This document shows positions 6,628 to 13,093 of a stretch of DNA of 15,522 nucleotides, piece by piece. The DNA lies in assembly GCA_023415915.1 (NCBI GenBank), contig JAEZIZ010000038.1, positions 1 to 15,522 on the forward strand, in the 5' to 3' direction. Origin of the DNA: Bacillota bacterium. Its GTDB lineage: Bacteria > Bacillota > Clostridia > Christensenellales > SZUA-584. Positions within the stretch are counted from its first letter, which is position 1, and every line of letters begins with the position of its first letter. The notes below the pieces were generated by a model. That model searched no databases, was not told where the DNA came from, and was given only the letters and a program-made list of their open reading frames with translations. Both the position numbers and the translations under genes were made by a program.

Positions 6628-7479
6628 ATGAAATTCGGTATCAGTACGTTTGTCTGGTGTTCGCCTTTTACTACGGCTTCATTTGACATCATACCAAAAG
6701 TCAAAGAAATAGGTTATGATGTGTTTGAAGTGGCCGCGGAAGAACTGGATCTGGTTGACTGGCGCCTGCTCAAAAAAATGTGCGACGATCTGGGGCTGGA
6801 TATCACACTGAGCGGTGCATTCGGGCTCACAAGGGATATTTCCAGCGAGGACGCTTCCGTCAGGAAAGCCGGAATGGACTATATCAGCGACTGTTTGAAT
6901 ATCTGTGAGATACTGGGCTCTACCAAATTTGGAGGGCCTGTCTATTCTGCCGTCGGCAAGACGCGGTTCTTAACCGAAGAGGAAAAAAAGGCGGAGCGGG
7001 AAAGATGCTTTCAAAGCCTTAAAGTCGTTGCCGGTCAGGCACGGGACAGCGGCGTGGTCATTGGCTTAGAACCTATTAACCGGTTTGAAAACGACATGAT
7101 CAATACGGTGGATCAGGCGCTTTCGCTGATAAGTGAGGTCGATTCAAAGAATATACGGCTGCTCATTGATACTTTTCACGCTAACATCGAAGAGAAGAGT
7201 ATTCCTGCAGCGATACGAAAGGCCGGCGCGAGCCTTTGCCATATCCATGGCAACGAAAACGACAGAGGCACGCCGGGTACGGGCCATACGGACTGGGCTG
7301 GCATAAAGAGCGCTTTGAACGAGACGGGTTATGATGACATGATCGTGATAGAAACGTTCGGCGCGATATCAAAAGAGATTGCGAGGGCCGCGTCCATATG
7401 GAGGCCTTTGGCCGAGAGTCCGTACGCGCTGGCAAAGGAAGGCCTTGAGTTCTTCAAGCATTTGTTCCAAACGCCGTAA
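6628..7479 (+). CDS. Sugar epimerase/isomerase, tagatose/psicose-3-epimerase-like TIM barrel
   Basis: 283 residues of the xylose-isomerase-like (AP-endonuclase 2) fold. Metal ligands of the D-tagatose/D-psicose 3-epimerase family can be placed: E148 (GLEPINRFEND), D181 (LLIDTFHANIEE), H207 (CHIHGNENDRG) and E242 (VIETF). The NRFEND, DTFHxNIEE and PGTGHTDW blocks are strongly 3-epimerase-like. It would interconvert C3 of a free keto sugar or act on a 3-keto product of the oxidoreductase before it. ATG 6628 is chosen over an in-frame upstream ATG (6592) because AAGGAG precedes it and MKFGISTFVW is the family's natural N-terminus; the upstream start would add 12 unrelated residues overlapping the oxidoreductase gene. 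Cytosolic. Exact substrate unknown. Confidence 0.88.
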   Translation: MKFGISTFVWCSPFTTASFDIIPKVKEIGYDVFEVAAEELDLVDWRLLKKMCDDLGLDITLSGAFGLTRDISSEDASVRKAGMDYISDCLNICEILGSTKFGGPVYSAVGKTRFLTEEEKKAERERCFQSLKVVAGQARDSGVVIGLEPINRFENDMINTVDQALSLISEVDSKNIRLLIDTFHANIEEKSIPAAIRKAGASLCHIHGNENDRGTPGTGHTDWAGIKSALNETGYDDMIVIETFGAISKEIARAASIWRPLAESPYALAKEGLEFFKHLFQTP

Positions 7480-7504
7480 GTTTCGTTATGTACATGGGTA
7501 GAAC

Positions 7505-7573
7505 GCTCATGAATGCGTCTTTAAAGAAGGTTCTGCATTATTAACGCTCGTTTACAACGTAATGGTTGAATAA
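7505..7573 (+). pseudogene. Decayed 3' end of a second I42 inhibitor gene
   Basis: Codons 7526-7573 read EGSALLTLVYNVMVE-stop, against EDSAVETLVYNVTVK-stop at the end of the intact I42 gene (10 of 15 identical). The resemblance continues upstream to HECVFK against YERSFE, including the inhibitory-loop region, then runs into a stop at 7499. No start, signal peptide or other loop remains. The DNA downstream also matches, through the terminator. This is the tail of a paralogue whose front is lost. Confidence 0.75.
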
Positions 7574-7585
7574 TTCGAATGTGCG

Positions 7586-7623
7586 AAAAGCGCCCAAGCT
7601 GTGATCCGCGGGCGCTTTTTTTT
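7586..7623 (+). terminator. Intrinsic terminator after the sugar operon / I42 remnant
   Basis: AAAAGCGCCC (7586-7595) pairs perfectly with GGGCGCTTTT (7610-7619) around a 14-nt loop, ending in T8 (7616-7623). Homologous to the terminator after the intact I42 gene, so it probably came with the remnant and now ends the sugar operon. Confidence 0.88.
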
Positions 7624-7727
7624 GCGCCGGAAATTATCAGTACTTTAATTGCAGCAGCCGGTTACGTTTCATAAAGCCGAATATGCATATACTGCTCCGA
7701 ATATCATGTAAGAGAGGTGATGCGGCA

Positions 7728-8396
7728 ATGGATCAGGATGTGCGTATAAAGAACCGTGTGCTTTCGGCGGACATGTATTACAAAAACACGCTGGTGCTTA
7801 AATATATAATTAACTACCCGTGGCTCGAATCTACGGAGTTCTTTCAGCAGTCTGTAAAGATAAACCAGCATTACGCGACAAAATCGATAGCGTATCAGCA
7901 GTACTGCGAACTTAGCCTTTACCAGTCGGCGGCGGAGGAATACGACAGCTCGGTCAAAAACGGCTATCCGGTAAGGGTGTTTGAAGCGAACGTAGACTAC
8001 GCGCTTACATACAACAGAAACTGCGCGCTAAGTATGTATTTTGACACTTATGAGTTCACGGGAGGAGCGCACGGCAGCACGGTGCGCTATTCTGACACAT
8101 GGAACCTAAAGGACGCTCGCCGCATGAGCCTTGCCGAAATATACCCCTCGTATAAGGACCATATAACGGATGAGATAAGCAGCAATATAGCCGCGCAGAT
8201 GGCCGGAGGAAACAGAATATACTTTGACAATTACAGCGAAAACGTTTCGCAGTATTTCAACCCCGAAAGCTTTTATATCAATTACAGGGGAGTCGTAGTC
8301 TATTTCCAGCAGTATGAGATAGCGCCGTACTCCAGCGGCCTGCCCGAATTTACCATACCGTATTCAAACAATGTTCGCCGCCCGAAATGCAGGTAA
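7728..8396 (+). CDS. Cytoplasmic DUF4163/DUF3298 family protein
   Basis: 222 residues. The N-terminal half resembles DUF4163 and the C-terminal half DUF3298 (RsiV/PdaC-like). Key block: YFDTYEFTGGAHGSTVRYSD with GGAHG at 112-116, followed by LAEIYP and, near the end, VVVYFQQYEIAPYSSGLPEF. In RsiV this fold binds lysozyme outside the cell, but here there is no signal peptide or membrane segment, so the protein should stay inside; function unknown. ATG 7728 is chosen because GAGAGGTGA precedes it; an in-frame ATG at 7683 has no ribosome site. Its 3' end faces the mutarotase-like gene with a 6-nt gap. A possible -10 TATACT lies at 7688-7693 without a good -35. Confidence 0.75.
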   Translation: MDQDVRIKNRVLSADMYYKNTLVLKYIINYPWLESTEFFQQSVKINQHYATKSIAYQQYCELSLYQSAAEEYDSSVKNGYPVRVFEANVDYALTYNRNCALSMYFDTYEFTGGAHGSTVRYSDTWNLKDARRMSLAEIYPSYKDHITDEISSNIAAQMAGGNRIYFDNYSENVSQYFNPESFYINYRGVVVYFQQYEIAPYSSGLPEFTIPYSNNVRRPKCR

Positions 8397-8402
8397 GCTT
8401 TT

Positions 8403-9314
8403 TCAGGATTGTATGAGCGGCTCGAGCTTGCTTAAAAATTTGCCTACCGATAATCCGTCCTTTAAATCGCTGCCGGGCGTAATATGAATGACGCTCCATT
8501 CCTCGGTATGTTCGAGCGACTCTCCTGGCGCAACGGATTTCAGCGGAGAGAGCGTTTCCATCTCCGTCGTATAATCGCATGTATACGTCTCGTAAGATAC
8601 GTTGTTGTCGGGGTATTTTTCCTCTTCGATATAGCGGTATCTTTTTATGAACACATTCTGGCCGTTTACGTAAGCCGCCCAGCCGCTTGCGTTATCTACG
8701 CCTATCTTAAACGGAGCCTTAACAGACGAGTCGTGCGTGAGTATTATATGGTCTTTAAGCCATTTTACCCTGCTGTCGTTCATATCCGTATACGGCCAGA
8801 CGGACACGCTGCGGTTATTAGTCAGCCCTGTGTCCGGGCCGGTAAACGGTATTATCTCTATGCCGCCGGGCGCCATCATAGAAACAGCCGCGACTGCAAA
8901 CTCGATTGGATGATCGTTCCTGTTGGTTATTCTGTGCAGCACTTTTGCCTTGTTATCGGATATCGTAAATTCCAACTGCTTTGCAACATTTGCCCACCCG
9001 TCAAGCGGCTGGGTTAATATTACCGTATCGTTTTTTATCTCATAACCGATTGGCAGGTCGTCGGGAAAATACGTCTTCGGCATCTCCTCGGGGCTCAGCC
9101 AGAGTCTGTGGCCGCCGTAAGCGGACCATTCGGTTTCGCCCACCGAAACCTTGACGCCGGGCGCAAGGCAGAACACATTGTCCATTCCGGCAAGCCCGAA
9201 ATGCAATATCCTTATGCCGAAACCAAGCGCCGCTATTATATCGACCTTGCCGTTAGTGACCTTCAAACATTCGCCGAATTCGCTGTAGTAGTACTTTTGA
9301 ACAGAAATACTCAT
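8403..9314 (-). CDS. DUF4380 / galactose-mutarotase-like protein
   Basis: 303 residues, mostly beta, with the block GGHRLWLSPEEMPKTYFPDD (67-86) typical of DUF4380, a family with the galactose-mutarotase-like carbohydrate-binding fold. Other features: an early GFGIRILHFGLAG stretch, a central ITNRNDHPIEFAVAAVSMMAPGG segment, and a C-terminal YETYTCDYTTEMETLSPL segment that resembles the aldose-epimerase superfamily. No signal peptide, so cytosolic; sugar binding or anomer conversion is plausible, but the catalytic residues cannot be assigned safely. ATG 9314 has GAGAGGT upstream. Transcribed alone, divergent from the HD-domain gene, probably from the extended -10 at 9415-9423. Confidence 0.7.
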   Translation of the reverse strand: MSISVQKYYYSEFGECLKVTNGKVDIIAALGFGIRILHFGLAGMDNVFCLAPGVKVSVGETEWSAYGGHRLWLSPEEMPKTYFPDDLPIGYEIKNDTVILTQPLDGWANVAKQLEFTISDNKAKVLHRITNRNDHPIEFAVAAVSMMAPGGIEIIPFTGPDTGLTNNRSVSVWPYTDMNDSRVKWLKDHIILTHDSSVKAPFKIGVDNASGWAAYVNGQNVFIKRYRYIEEEKYPDNNVSYETYTCDYTTEMETLSPLKSVAPGESLEHTEEWSVIHITPGSDLKDGLSVGKFLSKLEPLIQS

Positions 9315-9414
9315 ATTGTTACCTCTCGTTTTATGACTGTATACTGCGATTCATGCAGACTTTTATGTTATTATTGGTATAAGTGTTGTTATTTGCTATC
9401 CAAGAGTATATCAA

Positions 9415-9423
9415 ATTATATCA
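9415..9423 (-). promoter_or_regulatory. Extended -10 promoter for the DUF4380 gene
   Basis: Minus strand TGATATAAT: a TGn extension with a perfect TATAAT. No good -35 is needed or seen. The heptamer TGATATA occurs twice, three bases apart, here. The leader would be about 95 nt. Confidence 0.5.
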
Positions 9424-9437
9424 TACAAGTAAAGCTG

Positions 9438-9466
9438 TTGACATTGCCTGTTCTTTATGCTATTCC
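9438..9466 (+). promoter_or_regulatory. Promoter for the HD-domain gene
   Basis: TTGACA (9438-9443), 17-nt spacer, TATTCC (9461-9466); perfect -35, weak -10. Transcription would begin around 9473, about 17 nt before the start codon, which argues against the in-frame ATGs further upstream (9457, 9469). Confidence 0.55.
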
Positions 9467-9489
9467 ATATGTCGAAAGAAGGTATTATT

Positions 9490-10068
9490 ATGTATGGTTT
9501 TTCACCCGGCCGTGAGTACGCCTGGGCAACGCTCAACGAATATATGCATTCGGAGAACCTGCTGCGCCACTCGCTTGCAGTAGAGGCGGTAATGAGGCAT
9601 TTTGCTTCCGTTTACAACGATGACGCGGAAAAATGGGGCGTCGTCGGGCTGCTGCACGACATAGACTACGAAATGTACCCCGAACAGCACTGCACAAAGG
9701 CAAGAGATCTGCTGGAAAAGCACGGCTACCCCGAAGAGTACATACGCGCCGTGCAGAGCCACGGGTACAAGTTCGTAAACGACATAAAGCCGGAATCCAC
9801 TATGGAGAAGGTACTTTATGCCGTTGACGAGCTAACAGGCCTTATAGCCGCGGTCGCGCTGATGCGGCCGAGCAGGAGCGTGCTCGATTTAGGTGTAAGC
9901 TCGGTAAAAAAGAAGTGGAACCAAAAATCGTTTGCCGCGGGCGTGAGCCGGGAAGCTATAGAAGAAGGAGCAAATATGCTTGGTATGGAGCTTGGCGAAC
10001 TCATCGGGCATACTATAGAGGGCATGCGCAGCGCCGCAAATGAAATAGGGCTCAAAGGGAATCTTTAA
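9490..10068 (+). CDS. HD-domain metal-dependent hydrolase
   Basis: 192 residues. HD-superfamily metal ligands are visible: H27 (LLRHSLAVE), H56-D57 (GLLHDIDYE), H91 (QSHGY) and D113 (AVDELTGLIAA). Members hydrolyse phosphate esters of nucleotides; the DELTGLIxAxALMRP block belongs to a widespread HDIG-type subfamily of unknown substrate. No extra domain or membrane segment, so a soluble cytosolic enzyme. ATG 9490 is preceded by AGAAGG at 7 nt and sits just after the predicted promoter. The gene converges with the dehydrogenase fusion, 29 nt away, with no strong terminator seen between them. Confidence 0.85.
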   Translation: MYGFSPGREYAWATLNEYMHSENLLRHSLAVEAVMRHFASVYNDDAEKWGVVGLLHDIDYEMYPEQHCTKARDLLEKHGYPEEYIRAVQSHGYKFVNDIKPESTMEKVLYAVDELTGLIAAVALMRPSRSVLDLGVSSVKKKWNQKSFAAGVSREAIEEGANMLGMELGELIGHTIEGMRSAANEIGLKGNL

Positions 10069-10097
10069 CGCCCCTTTAAGCCCTGTATTTATACGCT

Positions 10098-12677
10098 TTA
10101 TTTTAAAAACATTCTCAGCATTTTTTCTTTTTGCTTGGTAAACGGAGCGTAACGCACAGGCAGGTCTATCCACGTCTTTTTATCGACTATGCTCTTATAG
10201 TGCGTGAAAGTATCGAAGCTTAATTTTCCGTGATACGCGCCCATGCCGCTCTCCCCCACGCCGCCGAAGCCCATATGGTGGGTCGCCAGATGTATTATCG
10301 TATCGTTCACGCATCCGCCGCCGAACGACACCTCGCGCAGCACGCGTTTTTGCAGCGCCTTGTCTTTAGTGAAAAGATACAGCGCGAGAGGCTTGGGATG
10401 CGCTTTTATAGTGTTTATCGTCTCGTCAATATCGGTGTATGTTAGCACCGGCAGCAGCGGCCCGAAAATCTCCTGCCCCATTACGGGCGAATCCCATGTA
10501 ATGCCGGTAAGTACAGTGGGCTCTATCTTTAAAGCTTCGCGGCTGCTCCGCCCGCCTATGGCGACCTGTTCCCCCTCAATGAGGCCCAACAGGCGGTCAA
10601 AAGCTTCCTCGTCCACTATCTTGGGCAGATTCTTATCCTCCAGCCCGCCGGGATAAAATTCGTTTATGGCTTTCTTCAGCTCGCTCACGAGTTCGTCCTT
10701 TTTACTCTGATGCACATAAACGTGGTCGGGCGCTACGCACGTCTGTCCCGCGTTTATATACTTGCCGAACGCGAGCCGTTTTGCTGTCAGCGGTATATCC
10801 GCAGTTTCGTCGACTATCACCGGGCTCTTTCCTCCGAGCTCTAAGCTTACAGGCGTTAAGTTCTTAGCCGCGGCTTCCATAACGGTCCTGCCAGCGCCCA
10901 CGCTGCCGGTAAAGAACATATAGTCGTACTTATAATCGAGCAGATCGGCGTTTTCCTTGCGGCTGCCAAGAATAACGCTCACAAACTCGGGCGGGAATAT
11001 GCCCGCTATCATCTCGGCAAGCACGCGCGACGTTTCAGGCGCCTTGTTGGAAGGCTTGAGCATCACGCAGTTTCCGGCGGCAATAGCTCCCGCGAGCGGG
11101 TCGATAGACAGCAGCACCGGGTAGTTCCACGGCGATATGATCAGCGTTACGCCGAAAGGTTCGGGCACTACGAAGCTGTGTGCCGCGAACTGCGCGAGAG
11201 GCGTTGCTACGGTGCGAGGCTTCGCCCATCTTCTTAGGTTTTTGATAAGGAAACGAAGTTCGTCCCTGCACATGCCTATCTCGGTCATATACCCTTCGCA
11301 GTCCGATTTGCCTAGGTCTGAGTGCAGCGCGTCAAGCAACCTGCGTTCGTTGGCTTCGAGAGCGCCGAGCAGCTTTTTAAGAGCGTCCGCACGGTATGAT
11401 ACGTCAAGCGTCGCTCCGGTGTCAAAGAACTTCCTTTGCGCGTTAAGTATCTCTATTTTGTTCATATTAGCCTCCATTACCCGCCCCACTATGGCGGAAA
11501 TCTCAGATTTTCCGAATATCCTCGGTACCGGATACCACGGGTTGCCTTCTTTTACAGCCCAATCTACTATACGGGGCACGTCCCCGCTGTTAACACACTT
11601 AAGCTTATCGGGTATGCCCATGCTGCGGTTTAGCTCGCGTATCGCCGATATGAACTCCAGCGCGGCCTCACGTTCGCCCTTGTCTTTTACGTCCAGCCCC
11701 GCAGCCTCCGACAGGCGGGCAAGCTGCGCGTATATGCTGCTGCCGAACGCTTCCAGCACATACGGCAGTATTACGGCGTTTGCGCGCCCGTGCGCCTCGT
11801 TATAAAGCCCGCCCAGCGTATGGGCTATAGGGTGCACGTACGTAAGCCCTGCCCGCGTAAACGAATCTCCCGCATAGAATGAAGCGAGCAGCATGTTCTG
11901 CCTCGCTTCGATGTCGTCCCCGTTGTCGTACGCCCGTTTTATGTTGGCGAATATAAGCCTCACGGCGTCTTCCGAAAGCTTTTTGCAGCGTTTGGTAACG
12001 CCGCGCGTAATATAAGCCTCCACGGCGTGCGTCAGCGCGTCCATGCCGGTGTTTGCGGTAACGGCGGGCGGAAGCCCTTTAGTCAGCTCAGGGTCGAGAG
12101 CGCAGCATACCGGTATCAGCACAGGGTCGCTTACAGCGTACTTATGATGAGTACTGCTGTCCGTCACAACGGCCGCTATCGTCACCTCCGAGCCCGTACC
12201 CGCCGTGGTGGGTACTGCGAATACCGGCGGCAGCCTGCGTCTTACCTTCAAAAAGCCTCCCATTTCGGGTATCGTACGTTTCGGCCTTGCTATCCTCGCG
12301 GCCGCAGCCTTGGCGGCGTCTATTACGGAGCCTCCCCCGAAAGCGATAAAACCCCCGCATTCGCCGTCGATATACGCCTTGCGCGTTTCCTCTATTACGT
12401 CAATCGCAGGGTTCTCGATGACGCGGTCAAATATGGTATAAGCAATACCCGCGTCGTCAAGCGCGGCGAGCAGGCGGTCCGGCAGGCCCAGCCCCATTAT
12501 CGTGCTGTCAGTCACAAACAGCACGCGGCTTACGCTAAAACGCGCTATTTCTTCCGGCAGCTTAAGCGCGCTGCCCGCGCCGCACAACACCACAGGCGTA
12601 CGCCATTTCAAAAAATGCGACGCGTTGTAGAATACAAACTGGAAGATACGGTAGCCAGCCTTCTTTAACCGGTTCAT
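10098..12677 (-). CDS. Bifunctional iron alcohol dehydrogenase - class 3 aldehyde dehydrogenase fusion
   Basis: 859 residues. Residues 1-404: iron-dependent alcohol dehydrogenase with GGGSVIDAAKA (114-124), TTAGTGSEVT (157-166), metal ligands D213, H217, H282 and H296, and catalytic-site H286. Residues 405-859: class-3 (fatty-aldehyde type) aldehyde dehydrogenase with SPWNYP (515-520), E613 in LELGGK, catalytic C647 in NAGQTC, and a C-terminal GFGGVGESGMGAYHG block. It would take an alcohol through the aldehyde to a free acid, passing the intermediate between domains. This is not AdhE: the order is reversed and the aldehyde domain is not the CoA-acylating type. There is no linker; the second half begins at MNKIEILNAQ, a normal N-terminus for that family, behind GGAGG. 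ATG 12677 is chosen over two upstream in-frame ATGs because GGAGG sits 8 nt before it. Monocistronic. Confidence 0.93.
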   Translation of the reverse strand: MNRLKKAGYRIFQFVFYNASHFLKWRTPVVLCGAGSALKLPEEIARFSVSRVLFVTDSTIMGLGLPDRLLAALDDAGIAYTIFDRVIENPAIDVIEETRKAYIDGECGGFIAFGGGSVIDAAKAAAARIARPKRTIPEMGGFLKVRRRLPPVFAVPTTAGTGSEVTIAAVVTDSSTHHKYAVSDPVLIPVCCALDPELTKGLPPAVTANTGMDALTHAVEAYITRGVTKRCKKLSEDAVRLIFANIKRAYDNGDDIEARQNMLLASFYAGDSFTRAGLTYVHPIAHTLGGLYNEAHGRANAVILPYVLEAFGSSIYAQLARLSEAAGLDVKDKGEREAALEFISAIRELNRSMGIPDKLKCVNSGDVPRIVDWAVKEGNPWYPVPRIFGKSEISAIVGRVMEANMNKIEILNAQRKFFDTGATLDVSYRADALKKLLGALEANERRLLDALHSDLGKSDCEGYMTEIGMCRDELRFLIKNLRRWAKPRTVATPLAQFAAHSFVVPEPFGVTLIISPWNYPVLLSIDPLAGAIAAGNCVMLKPSNKAPETSRVLAEMIAGIFPPEFVSVILGSRKENADLLDYKYDYMFFTGSVGAGRTVMEAAAKNLTPVSLELGGKSPVIVDETADIPLTAKRLAFGKYINAGQTCVAPDHVYVHQSKKDELVSELKKAINEFYPGGLEDKNLPKIVDEEAFDRLLGLIEGEQVAIGGRSSREALKIEPTVLTGITWDSPVMGQEIFGPLLPVLTYTDIDETINTIKAHPKPLALYLFTKDKALQKRVLREVSFGGGCVNDTIIHLATHHMGFGGVGESGMGAYHGKLSFDTFTHYKSIVDKKTWIDLPVRYAPFTKQKEKMLRMFLK
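11463..11475 (-). promoter_or_regulatory. Internal ribosome binding site and start at the ADH-ALDH junction
   Basis: GGAGG (11475-11471), five bases, then ATG (11465-11463) in frame, at exactly the residue where a free class-3 aldehyde dehydrogenase would begin. Starting here gives a 455-residue protein, the normal family length. Either a relic of two genes now joined or a live site making extra aldehyde dehydrogenase. Confidence 0.6.
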
Positions 12678-12826
12678 GTTATTATCCTCCATAATCAATA
12701 TGGATTCGGTATTAAGCTGCCCGTCCTGACTATGCCTTCGAACCCTTCTTATGCTGTTTGGCGTAACGCCGTCCCTCGTGCGGCATTTTGGATGTTCTGT
12801 TTATATAATATATGCTTTCATTACTT

Positions 12827-12854
12827 ATATTAATATTTTTTGGTAAACTGTCAA
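12827..12854 (-). promoter_or_regulatory. Promoter for the dehydrogenase fusion gene
   Basis: Minus strand TTGACA (12854-12849), 16-nt spacer, TAATAT (12832-12827); TATAAG three bases further is an alternative -10. The leader would be about 145 nt with a small GGCG-TTA-CGCC hairpin but no recognised riboswitch. Confidence 0.5.
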
Positions 12855-12887
12855 TCAGATATTGGGAATAAATAGCGTATAAATATT

Positions 12888-12907
12888 AAGGCGCATTGCT
12901 GCGCCTT
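12888..12907. repeat. Hairpin repeat, copy 1
   Basis: AAGGCGCATTGCTGCGCCTT: 8-bp arms around TTGC. The core matches the hairpin at 13058-13073 except for one loop base. No proper T-run follows on either strand, so it is at best a weak terminator. Confidence 0.6.
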
Positions 12908-12932
12908 TGTAAAGTATCAAAAAAGATATTTA

Positions 12933-13031
12933 TGTCATTCCGAGCTTGCGAGGAATCCCATGGAAAACGCTTTAAAAGACGGGAGATCTTTTAGTCGTTG
13001 CACTCCTTCAAGCGAAGCTGACGGAATGACA
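12933..13031. repeat. 99-bp MITE/REP-like inverted-repeat element
   Basis: Perfect 10-bp terminal inverted repeats, TGTCATTCCG (12933-12942) and CGGAATGACA (13022-13031), with further inner complementarity (AGCTT with AAGCT; GGGAGATC near AATCCC). It resembles, from memory, the dispersed GTCATTCCGAGCGAAGCGAGGAATC family common in bacterial genomes. It carries no ORF, so it would move only with help from elsewhere, if at all. With the two flanking hairpins and the promoter at 12827-12854 it accounts for most of the 416-nt gene-free stretch 12678-13093. Confidence 0.75.
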
Positions 13032-13057
13032 GCTATGCTGTTTTTAACGGCCTCTAC

Positions 13058-13073
13058 GGCGCATTGGTGCGCC
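13058..13073. repeat. Hairpin repeat, copy 2
   Basis: GGCGCATTGGTGCGCC, 6-bp arms, 20 nt past the stop of the Gfo/Idh/MocA gene. Nearly the same as 12890-12905. May mark the 3' end of the kinase operon but lacks a T-run. Confidence 0.55.
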
Positions 13074-13093
13074 TTATGTTTATGCTTATTATT

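Noticed and set aside
10050..10097. AAAGGG/CCCTTT pairing as a terminator between the HD-domain gene and the dehydrogenase fusion.
   Set aside because: Stem is short with a long loop, overlaps the coding end, and has no T-run.
11137..11805. A 222-codon plus-strand open frame.
   Set aside because: Shadow of the dehydrogenase fusion; low-complexity Ser-rich translation with no ribosome site.
12027..12668. A 213-codon plus-strand open frame.
   Set aside because: Shadow of the alcohol dehydrogenase domain, Arg/Tyr/His-rich, typical of an antisense frame in this base composition.
12730..12786. An 18-codon basic ORF in the leader of the dehydrogenase fusion.
   Set aside because: No Shine-Dalgarno and no terminator pairing nearby, unlike the ABC-F leader; likely chance.
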